A DNA stretch of 64,000 nt from Paraspadella gotoi (lineage: Eukaryota > Chaetognatha): positions 18,408,087-18,472,086 of the forward strand of contig CM119266.1 of assembly GCA_051294375.1 (NCBI GenBank), written 5' to 3'. The notes under the pieces were generated by a model. The model did no database searches, was not told the DNA's origin, and was given only the letters and a program-made list of their open reading frames with translations. Each line of letters opens with the position of its first letter. The first letter of the stretch is position 1. Of the stretch, positions 47,317-59,565 are shown piece after piece. Made by a program: the position numbers and the translations under genes.

Positions 47317-50300
47317 TCAAAATGGCGAATTCATTCCGAGCTTGGTGTCGAAGTTGAGACGTTGCAGTTTCTGTTGCCGGACAAAACGCTTGATCTCGGC
47401 GTGCTTGATTGCCTCGAGCTTGGCAAGGAGGACGAAAGGCCAGAGAAAGAGAAGCAGCCAGACGACGAGGGGGACTTCCGAGAGGCCAAAGGGGGAGGGA
47501 GAGCAGCCAGCTGCCGTCTGAGGTAGGATAAAGGGCTAAAGGTCACTCGCTTCATAAATTCATCATCCTAATCTATCCAAAAACCTGAATGATCCCGAAG
47601 ACGAGTTGGGCGACGATAACGACAACGGAGGCAATGGTCCAAGCGACATTCGAAGAGGGATTCCGTTGCCAAACGGAGTGATATCTGCCCGTGGAAGAGA
47701 AAGAAGGCTTAATGTAGAGGACCAAATAATTATTATGTATATTATGTACAGAGAACCTATACAAACCCAGATACTGCTAATTAGTTAATCGAATAATCAA
47801 TTAATTATATCACGTGATCTGTATCAATTCTAAGGATTAGGAATAATACAAATTAATATCAAAGGCGAACACAAACTTTAGTGGAACATTTTGAATTTAA
47901 ATCGTCTTTGCCACAAGTTTAAAATCAAAACGTAAATGAAATTAAGTTTGAATCAAATTTAAATGTTCACCAGAAGTTTACGACCAACCGGAGTATATGG
48001 TCTGCTTAATTAATCAATTAATTAATATTAATTCTAAAACGTTAACCTCACCTGTGGACGAAGACGGAGGAGGCGATGACGAGATCGACGACGAGAAAAA
48101 AGGCGACGACGTTTTGCGCGAGGACGACGCCCGGCGCGATTCCCGCATCACCTGGCAAGGCCAGCGTCTCGACGCCGGCGCCCTCTCGAAAAAAAGTGGC
48201 TTCAGTGGCGTTTGAATGAATGGAGGAAAAGTGAAGGAAAGGGGAACAGGCGCCAAGAGGAGAAGAAGAGAAAATGGCGCGCGTTTCGTTGGATCGAGAT
48301 GACGGCGTCGTCGTCGCTGTTTCGATCATCGGCGCCGCGATCGTCGACGTCTCAAGAGTCGGCGTCGCGGCGTCAGACCTCACTTCTCCCTCGTTGCAAA
48401 AAGAATGCAGTATGAGATAAAACGTAGCGAGTCGGACCTGGAAATAAAAATTATAAAAGGGAAAAGCAATTCAAACAATTTGTCAATATCTCGGAGAAGA
48501 ATTCCGCGACTGACCAACACTGTGGGTCCAAATTTGGCGATGGAAACAAGGCAATGGCGAAGAAAATAACTGGTGGAGAAAAAATCTTTCTTAGGAGGAG
48601 AAAGAGTCATCACGAAGGGATCAAGGGGGCAGCCGAGGAGAGAGGCGGAGAGAAGCGGGAGGATGACGAGGCACATCCACAGAATCTGGAAAAGAAAGAA
48701 AGTTTATAAATAAAAGGACGAGTTACTTTTAAGGTCTTTCTCACCAATGGCGCGTTGAGCGGTGAAGCGGCCAGCAAGGCAAGCGGCGCGGCGTGAAGTG
48801 CGACAAGGGTCAATTGCGCGCAGAGTTGGAATTCGGCGGCGGAGGCGGCGACTATGACGACGTGCCGGGCGACGGCCACGAGTGCCGCCACGAAGACGTC
48901 GCCTCCTCGACGGAAGAGGGCGACGCAAGCCAAAGAGTTGAGGCGGTCAGAGAGCCACAGTGGCGTGGAGGGAGGAGAAGAGGAGGAAGGGAGCGTTTTG
49001 GAGAGAACCACTGTGTCGTCTTCGCGGACCAGGCGGGAAGACGACGTTGTGCTGAAAATGGGAAATAAGGGACGAAGGTTTGGGGGAAAAAATAATTGAG
49101 AGAGAAAAAGTTTATTTTCTGTTTACAAACAACGAGTTTCGACTCTTTTTCGAGTCTTCTTCAGACTCGAAAAAGAGTCGAAACGTGTCTGTTTCAGAAA
49201 TAAAACTCGTTGTTTGTAAACAAAAATAAACTTTGTTTTCTCTCTTTTCACTCTGAAAAAAATAATATAAATATCAAAAATTCATAAGAAACCTTAAACT
49301 AAAGACAATGAGAAAGTAAAAATTGCTGAGCAGTTACTAACAAGTCGTTGCATACAAATTTCCTGATTTTAGATGTTACACTAACGGTCATCTCTCACTC
49401 ATCCTCAACCTTTATACCAGACATTCCCCAAATCTAATCTCTGATCCTTAATCCGTCCTCTCTAACCCTTTATCCCCTGTCTCCATGGAGCAGACCCTCG
49501 GATACATCGGCTCGACGGCGAAAGCGACGTCAGCGGTGGAGAACTGCCGCGCGTTGACAAAATTTGCTGCGCTGCCGAGGCAGAGAAGGCATTCGCCGTA
49601 CTCCTGCATGATGCGCATCATTTCCGTCGACGTCGCTGGAGTGCAGTCGGTGAAGAGGGAGACCTGACGTGGATATTGGAGGGTGAAAGAAAAGTGGTCA
49701 AGTTTCCAAAGTGGACAGACAGTTTAATAGATTTGCGGTCACCAAAAGCGGGACATTGTCGACGTGTTCCAGATGAGGACGCACGTTTCCGACTCCACGC
49801 GGGAGTTTGGCGCGATTGGAGAAGTCGATGGGGAAGCGGTCGGTGCTGGATGTCATTCCGGAGGTGGTGGGGTGGCTCGAGTTGCCCGTCAAAGCAGAGT
49901 TAGCGTCGTCGTCGTCCGTAACTCGCTCGGATCGAGTCGTCGACGCCCGGCGTCGAAAGGGAGCAAAGACGACGGCGTCGGCGTCGAGGATCGTTTCCGT
50001 CTGGAGAAAGAAGAAGAGGAGAATGATGATGAGGAGGAAGAAGTAGATTAAGTCATGAAAGTAATCAGCTTGACATCTCCAACTCACCGTCTCCGCTTCG
50101 CTCGTCTTCAACGTGGTCTCTACGGTGATCGGGTCCTCCTCTTCCTCCAAACCTGCGACATAGTCTTCAGCGGCGTCGTCGACCGACGTCGGCGACACGA
50201 GCGGCGCCGCGGATGACGAGGCTTCCCCTTCTCCCTCGGTCGACGAAGGATCGATGATAAAGTCGTCTTCGTGGAATCGAACCTGCGATGCGTCCTGATG

Positions 50301-53300
50301 CAGCGCCGACGGGCAGCTGGCGCGCCGCGGCAACTCCCCGGCGCTATGAGATGGAGAGGCGGAGGCGCGGTGGGCTTCTTCGAATCCGACGCCGGAACTA
50401 GCGGGCGAAACGCCGTCTACGCCCGAGGTTCGTTTGACGGCGCCGCCATCGGGGTCGTCTCCAGCGGGTGGCGCATCGGCCGATTCGGGCGCTGCCTCTT
50501 CCTCCAGCGAGATGTGGCAGTTCCATCCGGCCTCCAGCCCCATCTTCTCGGAGAATACGCGAGATCGGAGTTCGTTCTCTTTGGAAAAATGGACGAAGCG
50601 GATGCAGGCCTTTTCCAGTTCCTCGATGAGGTGGATGACGTCGAGTCTCGCCTGGTACTGCATGGTCACCATCCCAAGAAAGATCTGCTCGAACTGAACG
50701 CGAACTCTTTCCGAGATGGACTCAAGGCTGTTAGATTCGCTGGTGAAAGTCGGCAGCGGGGAGGATGACGCCGCTCGCCGCTCAGAAGTCTCCGTCGCTC
50801 GATCCGCCGTCAATTGAGAGACTAGTCGAACGCGAGACGTTTGGGGTTTGGCGGCGGAGGCCGCGTCGCCAGAGTCACGCGGCGGATCTGCCAGTGTACA
50901 AATTTTTTTTTAAAAGGTATGGTTAAAGATTTTTCCCTAAATCACTCGCCACGAAACTGAATCTCACCGGTGGTGCCGGAGTCATCTCCTTTATCGCCAT
51001 CCCGCCGCCGATCCAAACATTCTTCGCTGAAATATCGGTCGCCCGACTTGTCCGTCAGAGCGGCGGATGGAACGAAGGGCTGGACAGGAAGGCCGCGGCG
51101 CCAAAGGGGCGTGGCCCGGTCCTGGGCGCAGAAAGGAGACGTCATCCGGTCACCAAGTTTCCGGACGATGGCCGGACTAAGGAGAGCGTCGAGGGCATCC
51201 TTATTAAAGAGATTTGGTCAGAACAAAGAGCAAAGTGACGACATTATTCTAAATAAAACCTTGGAATCGGCGGGCAACTCCACGTAGACTTCAGAGTCGA
51301 AGGTTCCGTCCAACTTGGCGGCGCACCCCAGCGGACAGTAGGACATGGCGGAGCAGTGCGCGGCGAGGTTGTTGCGTTGGAAAAAGTCAAGGATCTTCTT
51401 GCGGTGGACGTCGTCGAGATGGGAGAGGTCGGAACCGTCCCAGAAGTCGGAGCATGTGTCCAGCACCACGTCCGCCGTTCCTTTAAAGAGAAGAGGCCGA
51501 TGGAAGGAGGAAGAAATTGCGAAGTTAAAATTATGTGTGGCGACGAATGTTTCGCCACGATGGAGACAACCCCGAGAGAACGCGGCAATCAACTAACTGA
51601 CTTGCTCACTTCTTAACACTCTCGCTTTCTCTTTTCAGTTTCATTTATGTACTAGTCTCTTATTCTTAAGAGGAAAGGTCATTCAGCATAACAATACGTA
51701 ATCATTGATGTGTTTAGAGCTAATATATCGAGAAATACATTATAGTCATCAGTAATCACAAAAAAATAAGTTCTTATTTATATGTAAACATTCCGTTTTA
51801 ATATTTTTTTTTAAATGGGTAAATAACAAAATTGTTAAGTTAAATGGGTAAGCACAGTTTCTAAAGATTCGTTTTTCAATCTGGTTGTTAAAAAATTCTA
51901 GGTAAGAAGTTAAAACACGGTATGGGATAATTTAGAAGGGGAGAATTAAGCAATTAATCTCGTTACTCTGTTGTTTTTCCAGTCATGAACAAAATCTTCA
52001 GTTAAATAGATGGTAAAGAAATTCGAGCTACAATGAATCTACACTGAATTTGAAGAGTTGCAGCCTAAACGACTGCAATAATATTGAATTAAAAATTTGA
52101 TTAGCAATCTTAAAAACATTTGTAAAAATGTAATAGAGAGACATTTTGATAAACGCGTTCCAGTTAGAAAGAATTCAGGGTTAAAGTTTAAAAACGTTTC
52201 ATTTTCAAGGATACAAGTTGAAATTTAAAAAGTGTCTCTCTATTACATTTTTCTAATTCAGTAATAAAAAATTCATAAAAAATATCAGGTGGATTGGCCT
52301 TTTCGTTTGACCTGCAACTCTTCAGATAGGTTTCTTTTATTTTATATTATAATTAAAACCGATATAAAATGGGGTAGAATGCATCAAATGCTTAAAGTGA
52401 ATACATTTTCGGAATCGCCAGGAGCTCAGCTTTCTGAATTTGTACTCCATTTTAGCCTATTTTAAAGTTGAATTGAATGACCCTTTTTCTTAAGGCCTCT
52501 CTGCATCGCCAATAAACGTTTTACAAATAAATATATAGGTGTGGCGGTATATTCACACCGCCTCACCTCCAGCTTTATTTAGCCAATCCCATTGGCTCAG
52601 AGGGGGAACGCACCATCCCAAGCGATGCTAGCACCATCTTCAGTCCTTCCTAACAACTTCCCTGTTGGCAAAGCGAGAACGTCCTAGGGTAACCGCGCCA
52701 GTGGCAGGCGGCGCCACTGAGGGTCGGAAGCCCCTAAAGCCAACAGTGAGATGCCCCATCCCAATGGGCTTCACAGGCATCATAAGTGGTGAGCCCTTCT
52801 TGAACGCGCAACCTTCTCAGGGTACGCTACGACAAACTCCGAAGCCCCCACTCTCCCATTATAGTAGCAGTTTTGTCAGACACCTCTCAGGCCTTGAGAA
52901 CCTGAGTGATGTTTTGGCCTGGGGGATCCTGTGACGGTATATTCACACCGCCTCACCTCCAGCTTCATTCAGCCAATCCCATTGGCTAAGAGGGGGAAAA
53001 ACCATCCCAAGCGATGCATTCTCTAAAGCCAACTGTGAGATGCCCCATCCCAATGGGCGAATTGGGCATCATAGGCAATCCGACTGTTGCTATATAGGTC
53101 CATTTAAGTGCCTCTTCAATTGTATTTATTACGTCTTAACTCCCCATCTCACCCTGAGACATGAGCTGCACCGCATCAGTGTCACGCTCCCGCATCAGCA
53201 CCGCAGCAGCGCTTGGGAGTGACGACTTTTGGCGGACGAAGTGACGCGTCCGCAGCGGCGCGTGCGGGACTTCTTGCAGGGCGACGGTTTTGGCGACGAG

Positions 53301-56300
53301 GGAAGGACGACGACGAGATTCGGGTTTCACCTGAGAAGAAAACGGCGGAACATCGTACATACGTCGAAGGAAATTTAAACCAAAAATACTTGAATCGATA
53401 TGAAACATATGATTCTAAAAGATCTTTATGATGAGAAGCTATATCTAAATTTTTAGCTTCCTATGGTTACACACTTTTACAATTTACAATGTAAAAACAA
53501 AATGTGACGACAACGACGGTCACAAAGAAGCAGAAGCGAAACAACATCTCGCCCAAGACGGGTCTAAGCCCGTCTGGCGAGTTAAAAATATTTTCGAATT
53601 CGCTTTAATGAGCGAGGATTCTTTTTTTTAAATTCGTCGTCCTACTTTTAAGCAGTAGAATATTTCAAGTAGACAGAAAACAAATAACTAAATAAAAATG
53701 GCTTTTACGGTCATTTCCGCAAATTATCCACCGCAAATCGACCCAACCAAAGTCCCTTTAGCTTACGGTGATCGCGCTCTCCCCAAGATCAACAGAGAGT
53801 TACAGGTTACAAAAATTTGAATGCCCCATTTCAAATAATATGAGCATGAAAATGTTTCCCGATTTTAATCTTCTGGGTATTTTCATTTGTTCAATATTAC
53901 AGCTTAGGTATAGCTTACGTACGTACTTTTTTTTACTGATTTTGGGATGTGGATCTTTTTGACCTGCCTTCATCTTGTTCTTGCTATGAATTTATTATCA
54001 AAAATCAAAAATAATAAAACTAATAATAAATATATAGTGAAAATAGTAATTTTGCCATTTTCATAACATTGATTTCAGGATCCAACACTCCTCACTCGTC
54101 AGCGAGCTTTAATGTCATTATGCGACGCTCTTCATGACCCAGAACGCATTGCGGAGGCTTTAGAAGTTGGAATCCCGAAAAGTCTAAAGAACTTGCTCAC
54201 AGATGAGGATACGACAGTTAGGTAGAAATGTTTGTCAATCGACGAAGATCGACCAATAGATTTAACTTGAGAAGATTTACTTTCTCTTCCAATTCGGGTA
54301 AATTAGGCAGAAGGCGACGGAGTGCCTCTCCATCATCGCCGGACATTCGATCGGACGTGACGCCTTCTTAGATCAAGACGTCGTCGCTCCGCTTTCAAAT
54401 CTCTTCGATGACCCGATAGACATCGCAAGGATAAACGTGCACAAAGTACTCGCATATGGAAGCAGGACATAAATACAATTTTAATTATAATTGTTCTATC
54501 AGGCAATAGAGATCATCGCGGAAACCTCCCATGGAGCAGCGGGAATCGTAGCTGCGAATCTTATTCCCCAGGTTGAAACCTCATTCTTGTAACATTTCAT
54601 TAAAACCCCGCTCATCACTTAAACACAGCATGTGCCCTCCAGCTGGTGGTCAAACTTCAAACGGAACTGGACCAAGTCAAAGACTTGATCCTGGAAACTC
54701 TGCATTTCTGTACAAGATTGAACACAGAACAAGCGATTGAAGCTGGGGCCATGGAAATTTACAAGGATCTACTCACTCACCCGATTCCCATCATCCGAGC
54801 AAAGGTCCAAAATCAGTTCTTTTCTTTTTTTCTTTCTATGGACAAATGAACTAAACATTTCACAATTCACTTTTCACGCAAGGAAGGCGGCACGCGACAT
54901 CCAGGATCTTTCCGTTCCGTTGGCCGGCAAGATAAAAGCCGTGAAGGTTCACGCTCTCACGGCGCTCGTCTCCGCTCTTAAGGACGAATCAATGGACGTG
55001 AGAGCCAAAGCCGCAGGAGCAATTTCGTCTATTACAATCACCACGGAGGTGAAACAAGTCTTTTCAGAAAAACTTTTCCTGGAAGGATTAAAGAAGCAAC
55101 ATGTGTCACAGGGAAAGAAAAGGGCGATTTTGGACGGAGCACTCAAAAATTTGCTGCTTCTCGTCAACGACGGGAATTCCGAGGTTCGACTCAACGCTCT
55201 CAAGTCGTTAACTTGTTTGAGCGAGGCGCCCGAGGGAAGGAGATACCTTCTACGTCACGTCGATCAGGTGAGATTAAACATTAACGAGTCATCAACGTAT
55301 ACTTTATACGTATTTGTAGAGGATTACCATTCTTAACCATTCTTATACAAATATATCCCTCTGATATATATTCTAAGAAGTTTTAAAAATATCTAATTAA
55401 TAATTTTTTTTAAAGATCCGAATTCTAACGTCTCTCGACTCTGAACGCAGCGGGGCGGTTCGCAGAGCCGCGGAAATCGCAGTCAAAGTCATCACATGGA
55501 AACCTGGATGCGAAAAATATTATTATACATAATAAAAATAATTTGTTTATTGACAACGATACTATCAGTCTTGATAAAATTTTTTCAACCTTTTAATGGA
55601 AACTTATATTTTTACCACAAAATAATGAAGTCCGAAAATACAACCTTTATGTTAAACAAGATAAACGAGAATTTTGTAAATATGGTTTCATTGAAACCAT
55701 AAAGAAGCTGTAAAAATAAGTAACCTTCCGGTAGGTGTAGGCCTGATGTTGCAGGGCGAAGATCTCCTTGGCAGAAGGGGCGAACCCTATCATGGCGGCC
55801 AAATCGCACATGCAGCGCCTCTCTAAAATCTGCAGCGGATGTGCAGGATCTTTGGCTGCTGCGGCAGAAACGTCGTCGTCGGCGCGGCAGAGCCGGTGAG
55901 AGACACACGCCAGGTGGTCGCTGAATTCCACATTCTTAGCGATTACGTCCTGAGGGTGGGATCGGGGAAGGAGGTCAATCAAAAATAGAGAGTGAGAAGG
56001 CATTTAATATTTTTTGAAACAAAAAGGTAGACCACCTTGTTGCAGACATTGACCAGAATGTGCAATCCGAGGGGCTTGAGATTAGCCACGTGCTTCCGCC
56101 ACCGCGGATCATCAAACTGAAGGCGGTAGCCGCATTTCTCTTCCTTGTGGGAGATGTTCAGGACCTCGACTCGAGTCTCTCGTCCGAAGATGCCGCTCTC
56201 GTCGTCGTCGGCAGCGGCGTCGATGAAAGTGGCAGCTGAATCACCGGCGCTCGAAGCTGAAGGAGGCAAGTTAGTATGTAAGAGCGCCGACGAGAGAAAG

Positions 56301-58113
56301 AGAGGTAAGTGTACCCTTACCGGTCTTCGACTTAAAGACGCTTTTGATTTCCTTCGTCGACGCCGACTCGGCATTCTCCGCGCTGTCGCCGGCGAAGAGA
56401 GACACGACGCTCGCGCGCGACGCCGATTTGATTTCGGCGTCGACGCCGACTTCGTCTTCGGCGGGGTCGTCGTCTAAACCGTCGGCGTCACGGGAGGTGA
56501 TGAAGAAGACCTTTTCCGGCGTAGGATCCGCGAAGGAGAGGACGCCATATTTGTCGACGCAGCAGATGGAAGAGACGGTGGCCAAGTTAGCGGCCAACTC
56601 GCAGGCGCGGTCCAAGCTGCCCGTCGGTCCCCGGACGCGACGAAAAAGAGTCGAGAAGAACCGGCGACTTCTCATCGGGGTTTTGGGGAGGCGGAGAAGC
56701 TCCTAGAAAAGGTGGTGGACAATGTGAGGCCGTTATGGATGGTTCTACGAGCGTCGAGCAAGTAAGAAGTTGGCACCTGTGAGAAATCCTTGACTATCGA
56801 AGAGGCACCGTCCCCTTGAATACTCAGAGATTCCAACTCCAAGAGCTTGTCGCTGCCGGGCAAAAACTGCCCCTTAAGGTCTGATCGAAAAACAAATGAT
56901 AAACTCGTAAAGGATTTCGAGCAAATGAATCAAATGATCAGCGACTTACCCTCGGCCTCCACTCTCCCACTTTCCCCGGTTTCCCCCTTTTCGTCTCCTT
57001 CCTCTCTTTTCCCTCTCTTCTCTCGTTCCTCTCTCCCGCCTCTTCCTTTCTTTCTCTCCCCAAATTCCTCCAAGACATTGACCACCGACGCGGAGGCGAA
57101 TGACTCGACGGCGAAGAACCACGCCACGCGCGCCACCGGCAAAACGGGGAGAAGACAGAAAACGAGGTGACGCAGGAGGAGAAGGGACCATGGATGTGGG
57201 CGTGGCTGGGCGGGGACGTGACGATGGAGGAAGAAAAGGACGAGGACGACGATGATGTAGACGACGAAGAAGGCGGGGATGAAGATTTTCTCGATGAGTT
57301 TGAGACGAACGTGAGAGTGGACCTTTAAAAAATAGTAATTATTGATAAATTTATTTTAAAGTCAACCTACCCAAATAAGAATTAAGTGAAATTGAACCCC
57401 AAGAACCCACCGTGTGCACGAGGGAATTCGGTCGCCCCGAGAATCGATCCACCACCGACGCGACGTTGCGAATCAACGGCGTCTCCAGGAGGACAAAGGG
57501 CCGAGGGGAAGCGGGGCGACGGGGTCGTGGCAATGGGGCGTGACGGAGAGTGGGAGGGACTGTGTCAGAAGGGCAGGGGAGGAACCGTTCTCCGCGAAAA
57601 AGGAAGGGATTTCTGTCAAGAGAGGAAAGAGATATTAAAGGGAGAAACAGTCCTTGTTACAAGGAACCTTTAATTTAAGAAGGATTCGTATAATCAAACA
57701 AGTTAAAATTCGTACTCGTCATCGTTGTCGTCGGCACGTCGACAATCGCCGGGTGCTACGCTCCCTGGCCGCAAGACGACTACGTCGCCCTTGACAAGCA
57801 GAGCTGTGGGAAGGTTGACCAAGCATCGATCACGGTAAGTCCACTAAAGTAGCAAAAAAAAAAAAAAACAAATAATTGGAGATGTTGGAGAAAAAGAAAT
57901 TTATGTAGTACGTAGAAATGGTGATGCACAATACATGTAACTGAGAGAGAGAGCGCAAAAAATAAACCTGAAGTGAAATGGAGGGAGAGTTTGGAAGGTA
58001 GAGCGGAGGCAAAGCTGCGTCGAAGGCGTCGGAATCGTCTTCAGATTCGCAGCGACGAACTTCATTCACGAGAGTCAACACTTTTAGCAGCGCCTCTTCT
58101 CTCTTCAAGCGCG

Positions 58114-58169
<56 letters not shown>

Positions 58170-59565
58170 TGAATTTCTCAAATAAGGATCATGCAGTCAA
58201 TCCTATGTTCGCCTCCCGTATAGCTGGTGATATCTGTGTGATTGTTAAGTTTGATGGTGTCGGCATAAACACGCCAGTGACATGGGGTGGTCACTGCAGG
58301 TCCAAATCCCTGAGAACTAGCTGTAGGGATATGCCTCACACCCCGGGCATTACACATGTCTCCCGCTGCCATAAAGGGATCATTTTGACTACTATGGGTA
58401 CATTGAATTCCCAAAAAGTCTAAAAAAGCGAACCTCTCGTCTCGAAAGCCAAACGTTGAAGGCGGCGAAAGCGAGAAGGATCGAGGCTTCGATGACGATG
58501 GCGGGAGAAATCGCGAGGACAACGATCTGAATAAACAAACAAATTAAATTGTCAACTACTAATATTATTATTATTTTTAGTCGGATGTTTATACGGATTC
58601 CTCAAAGATCCAATCGAGATTACAAAAGAGTTTGTTCCTGACACTGCTTATCAGCAGATCCCGACTCTATAATTCACTTTGTCGGTCAATTGGTCCGCCC
58701 CCTCAATATTGACGGGCATTCACTTATATCATGTCAGAACATCGAATAATGATAAATTATACAAAAAAAAAAAGATGTCCGTCCATCCGTCTGACCATAG
58801 CAAAAAACTCCAATTACTCGTGATTGGATGGGTGAATTAGAATGAAATTTGGTGTAAGGGTAGGGAAGTGTGTAATTGAGCTGGATATGAGGTTTCGATG
58901 GAATCGTGCAAGTGGAAATGAGTTTAAATGAAAAAAAAACCTGTTTCACAAATTGATTATGCTTCTTTTTATATTAATTGTAAATTCAAATAATTAATCA
59001 GTTAATTATTCAATTAGTTAATCAATAATTAATTAAGTCAATCAATCAATCAATTAATTGTTCAATCAATCAATTATTTATCTATTAATTATTTAATGTA
59101 TCAATCAAGTCAGTCGTCGTCGTCGCCATCATCGTCGTCGTTGCTTTTGTCGTGGTCAGTGACAAAAAGACCTAAGGCTAAAAACAAACATTTAGGATCA
59201 AATAAATTAATTAATTATCGCTAATGATCGTGGGCACATCCGACATTGTTTGCTCAAACTTTTATATTAATAAATTTTTAAGTTTATATTCTTCCCATCA
59301 CCTGTGATGCGAGGAGAGATACGGCACAGACGAGAAGCAACGCGAGACTCCAGCGATCGAAATGCGCCGCCTGAGAGAGCTTTGACAACATACTAACTCC
59401 GCCACCGTCGCCGCCACGCCACTCCGCCACGAACTCTTCCAGCTCCAGGCGGAGTCGAGCCAATGCCTCCTGAGAGTCAAGGCCCGTGGTGCCGGGGGAA
59501 TTAGACGACGGGCGGTTCCATCGCCGAGGGAAGGGGGCGTGTCCGACCGGAGAACGCAGCGCCAT
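47317..59565 (-). CDS. TMEM94: TMEM94, P-type ATPase-like ER transmembrane protein
   Basis: TMEM94 is a large multi-pass protein related to P-type ATPases, linked to magnesium transport into the ER. About 19-20 minus-strand exons follow the family in order. The N-terminus MALRSPVGHAPFPRRWNRP (59565) is followed by a membrane segment, IVIEASILLAFAAFNVWL (58500), LVNLPTALLVKGDVVVLRPG (57800), VLLETPLIRNVASVVDR (57480) and a multi-helix exon (57330-56950). SSICCVDKYGVLSFADPTPE (about 56560) is the position where true pumps have DKTGT. Then come LKPLGLHILVNVCNK (56050), TADVVLDTCSDFWDGSDLSH (51480), QIFLGMVTMQYQARLDVIHL and FSEKMGLEAGWNCHISL (50690-50510), SNRAKLPRGVGNVRPHLEHV-DNVPLL (about 49770), and membrane exons to 47330. 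The end KLGMNSPF-stop (TGA) is the family's hallmark C-terminus. RSPH14 is nested in one intron. Confidence 0.95.
49091..49250. mobile_element. Foldback element with hammerhead-like stem-loop
   Basis: AGTTTATTTTCTGTTTACAA onward (49109-49158) is matched by its inverse at 49200-49245, with a second inverted repeat inside (CGACTCTTTTTCGAGTC / GACTCGAAAAAGAGTCG). The minus strand carries CTGAAGA, a 5 bp stem GACTC/GAGTC and GAAAC. This is the same arrangement, including one extra A before the stem, as the motif at 1935-1963. It lies in a TMEM94 intron and is non-coding. Confidence 0.7.
52543..52800 (+). repeat. Interspersed SINE-like repeat, copy C
   Basis: The unit begins GTGGCGGTATATTCACACCG and ends at GGGCTTCACAGGCATCATAA. 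It shares CCATTGGCTCAGAGGGGGAA, GTTGGCAAAGCGAGAACGTC and AACAGTGAGATGCCCC with the other copies. It lies in the TMEM94 intron adjacent to copy D. Confidence 0.85.
52832..53094 (+). repeat. Interspersed SINE-like repeat, copy D (internally shortened)
   Basis: It starts with CACTCTCCCATTATAGTAGC and TTTTGTCAGACACCTCTCAG, as in copy B. It passes through GTGACGGTATATTCACACCG and jumps from CCATCCCAAGCGATGCATTC to AAGCCAACTGTGAGATGCCC, missing about 90 bp present in copy C. It ends at CAATCCGACTGTTGC, 50 bp upstream of the TMEM94 exon edge. Confidence 0.8.
53698..55532 (+). CDS. RSPH14: Radial spoke head 14 homolog (ARM-repeat protein), nested in a TMEM94 intron
   Basis: RSPH14 is an Armadillo-repeat protein of the ciliary/flagellar radial spoke. 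Seven plus-strand exons join in frame: 53698-53806 (MAFTVISANYPPQIDPTKVP), 54079-54222 (LTRQRALMSLCDALHDPERI), 54308-54446 (CLSIIAGHSIGRDAFLDQDV), 54503-54570, 54634-54804 (VVKLQTELDQVKDLILETL), 54882-55268 (DLSVPLAGKIKAVKVHALTA...LSEAPEGRRYLLRHVDQ) and 55416-55532, ending CEKYYYT-stop (TAA). Length (about 335 residues) and repeat order match the family. The whole gene lies between two TMEM94 exons and is transcribed in the opposite direction. It is expected to be expressed in ciliated cells and sperm, unlike its host. Confidence 0.94.
58117..58167. repeat. (GA)n microsatellite
   Basis: A GAGAGA tract of about 50 bp lies directly upstream of a TMEM94 splice acceptor. On the sense (minus) strand it reads as a long CT polypyrimidine tract. 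Confidence 0.95.
58200..58430 (+). repeat. Repeat fragment in a TMEM94 intron
   Basis: TTCGCCTCCCGTATAGCTGG at 58208 matches the SINE-like fragment at 43308. The remainder (to about 58425) is GC-balanced with stop codons in all frames, so it looks like an inserted repeat. The exon of TMEM94 begins only after it, at about 58434. Confidence 0.45.

Noticed and set aside
49676-50051. Plus-strand open frames of about 75-95 codons here
   Set aside because: They are antisense to well-supported TMEM94 exons on the minus strand.
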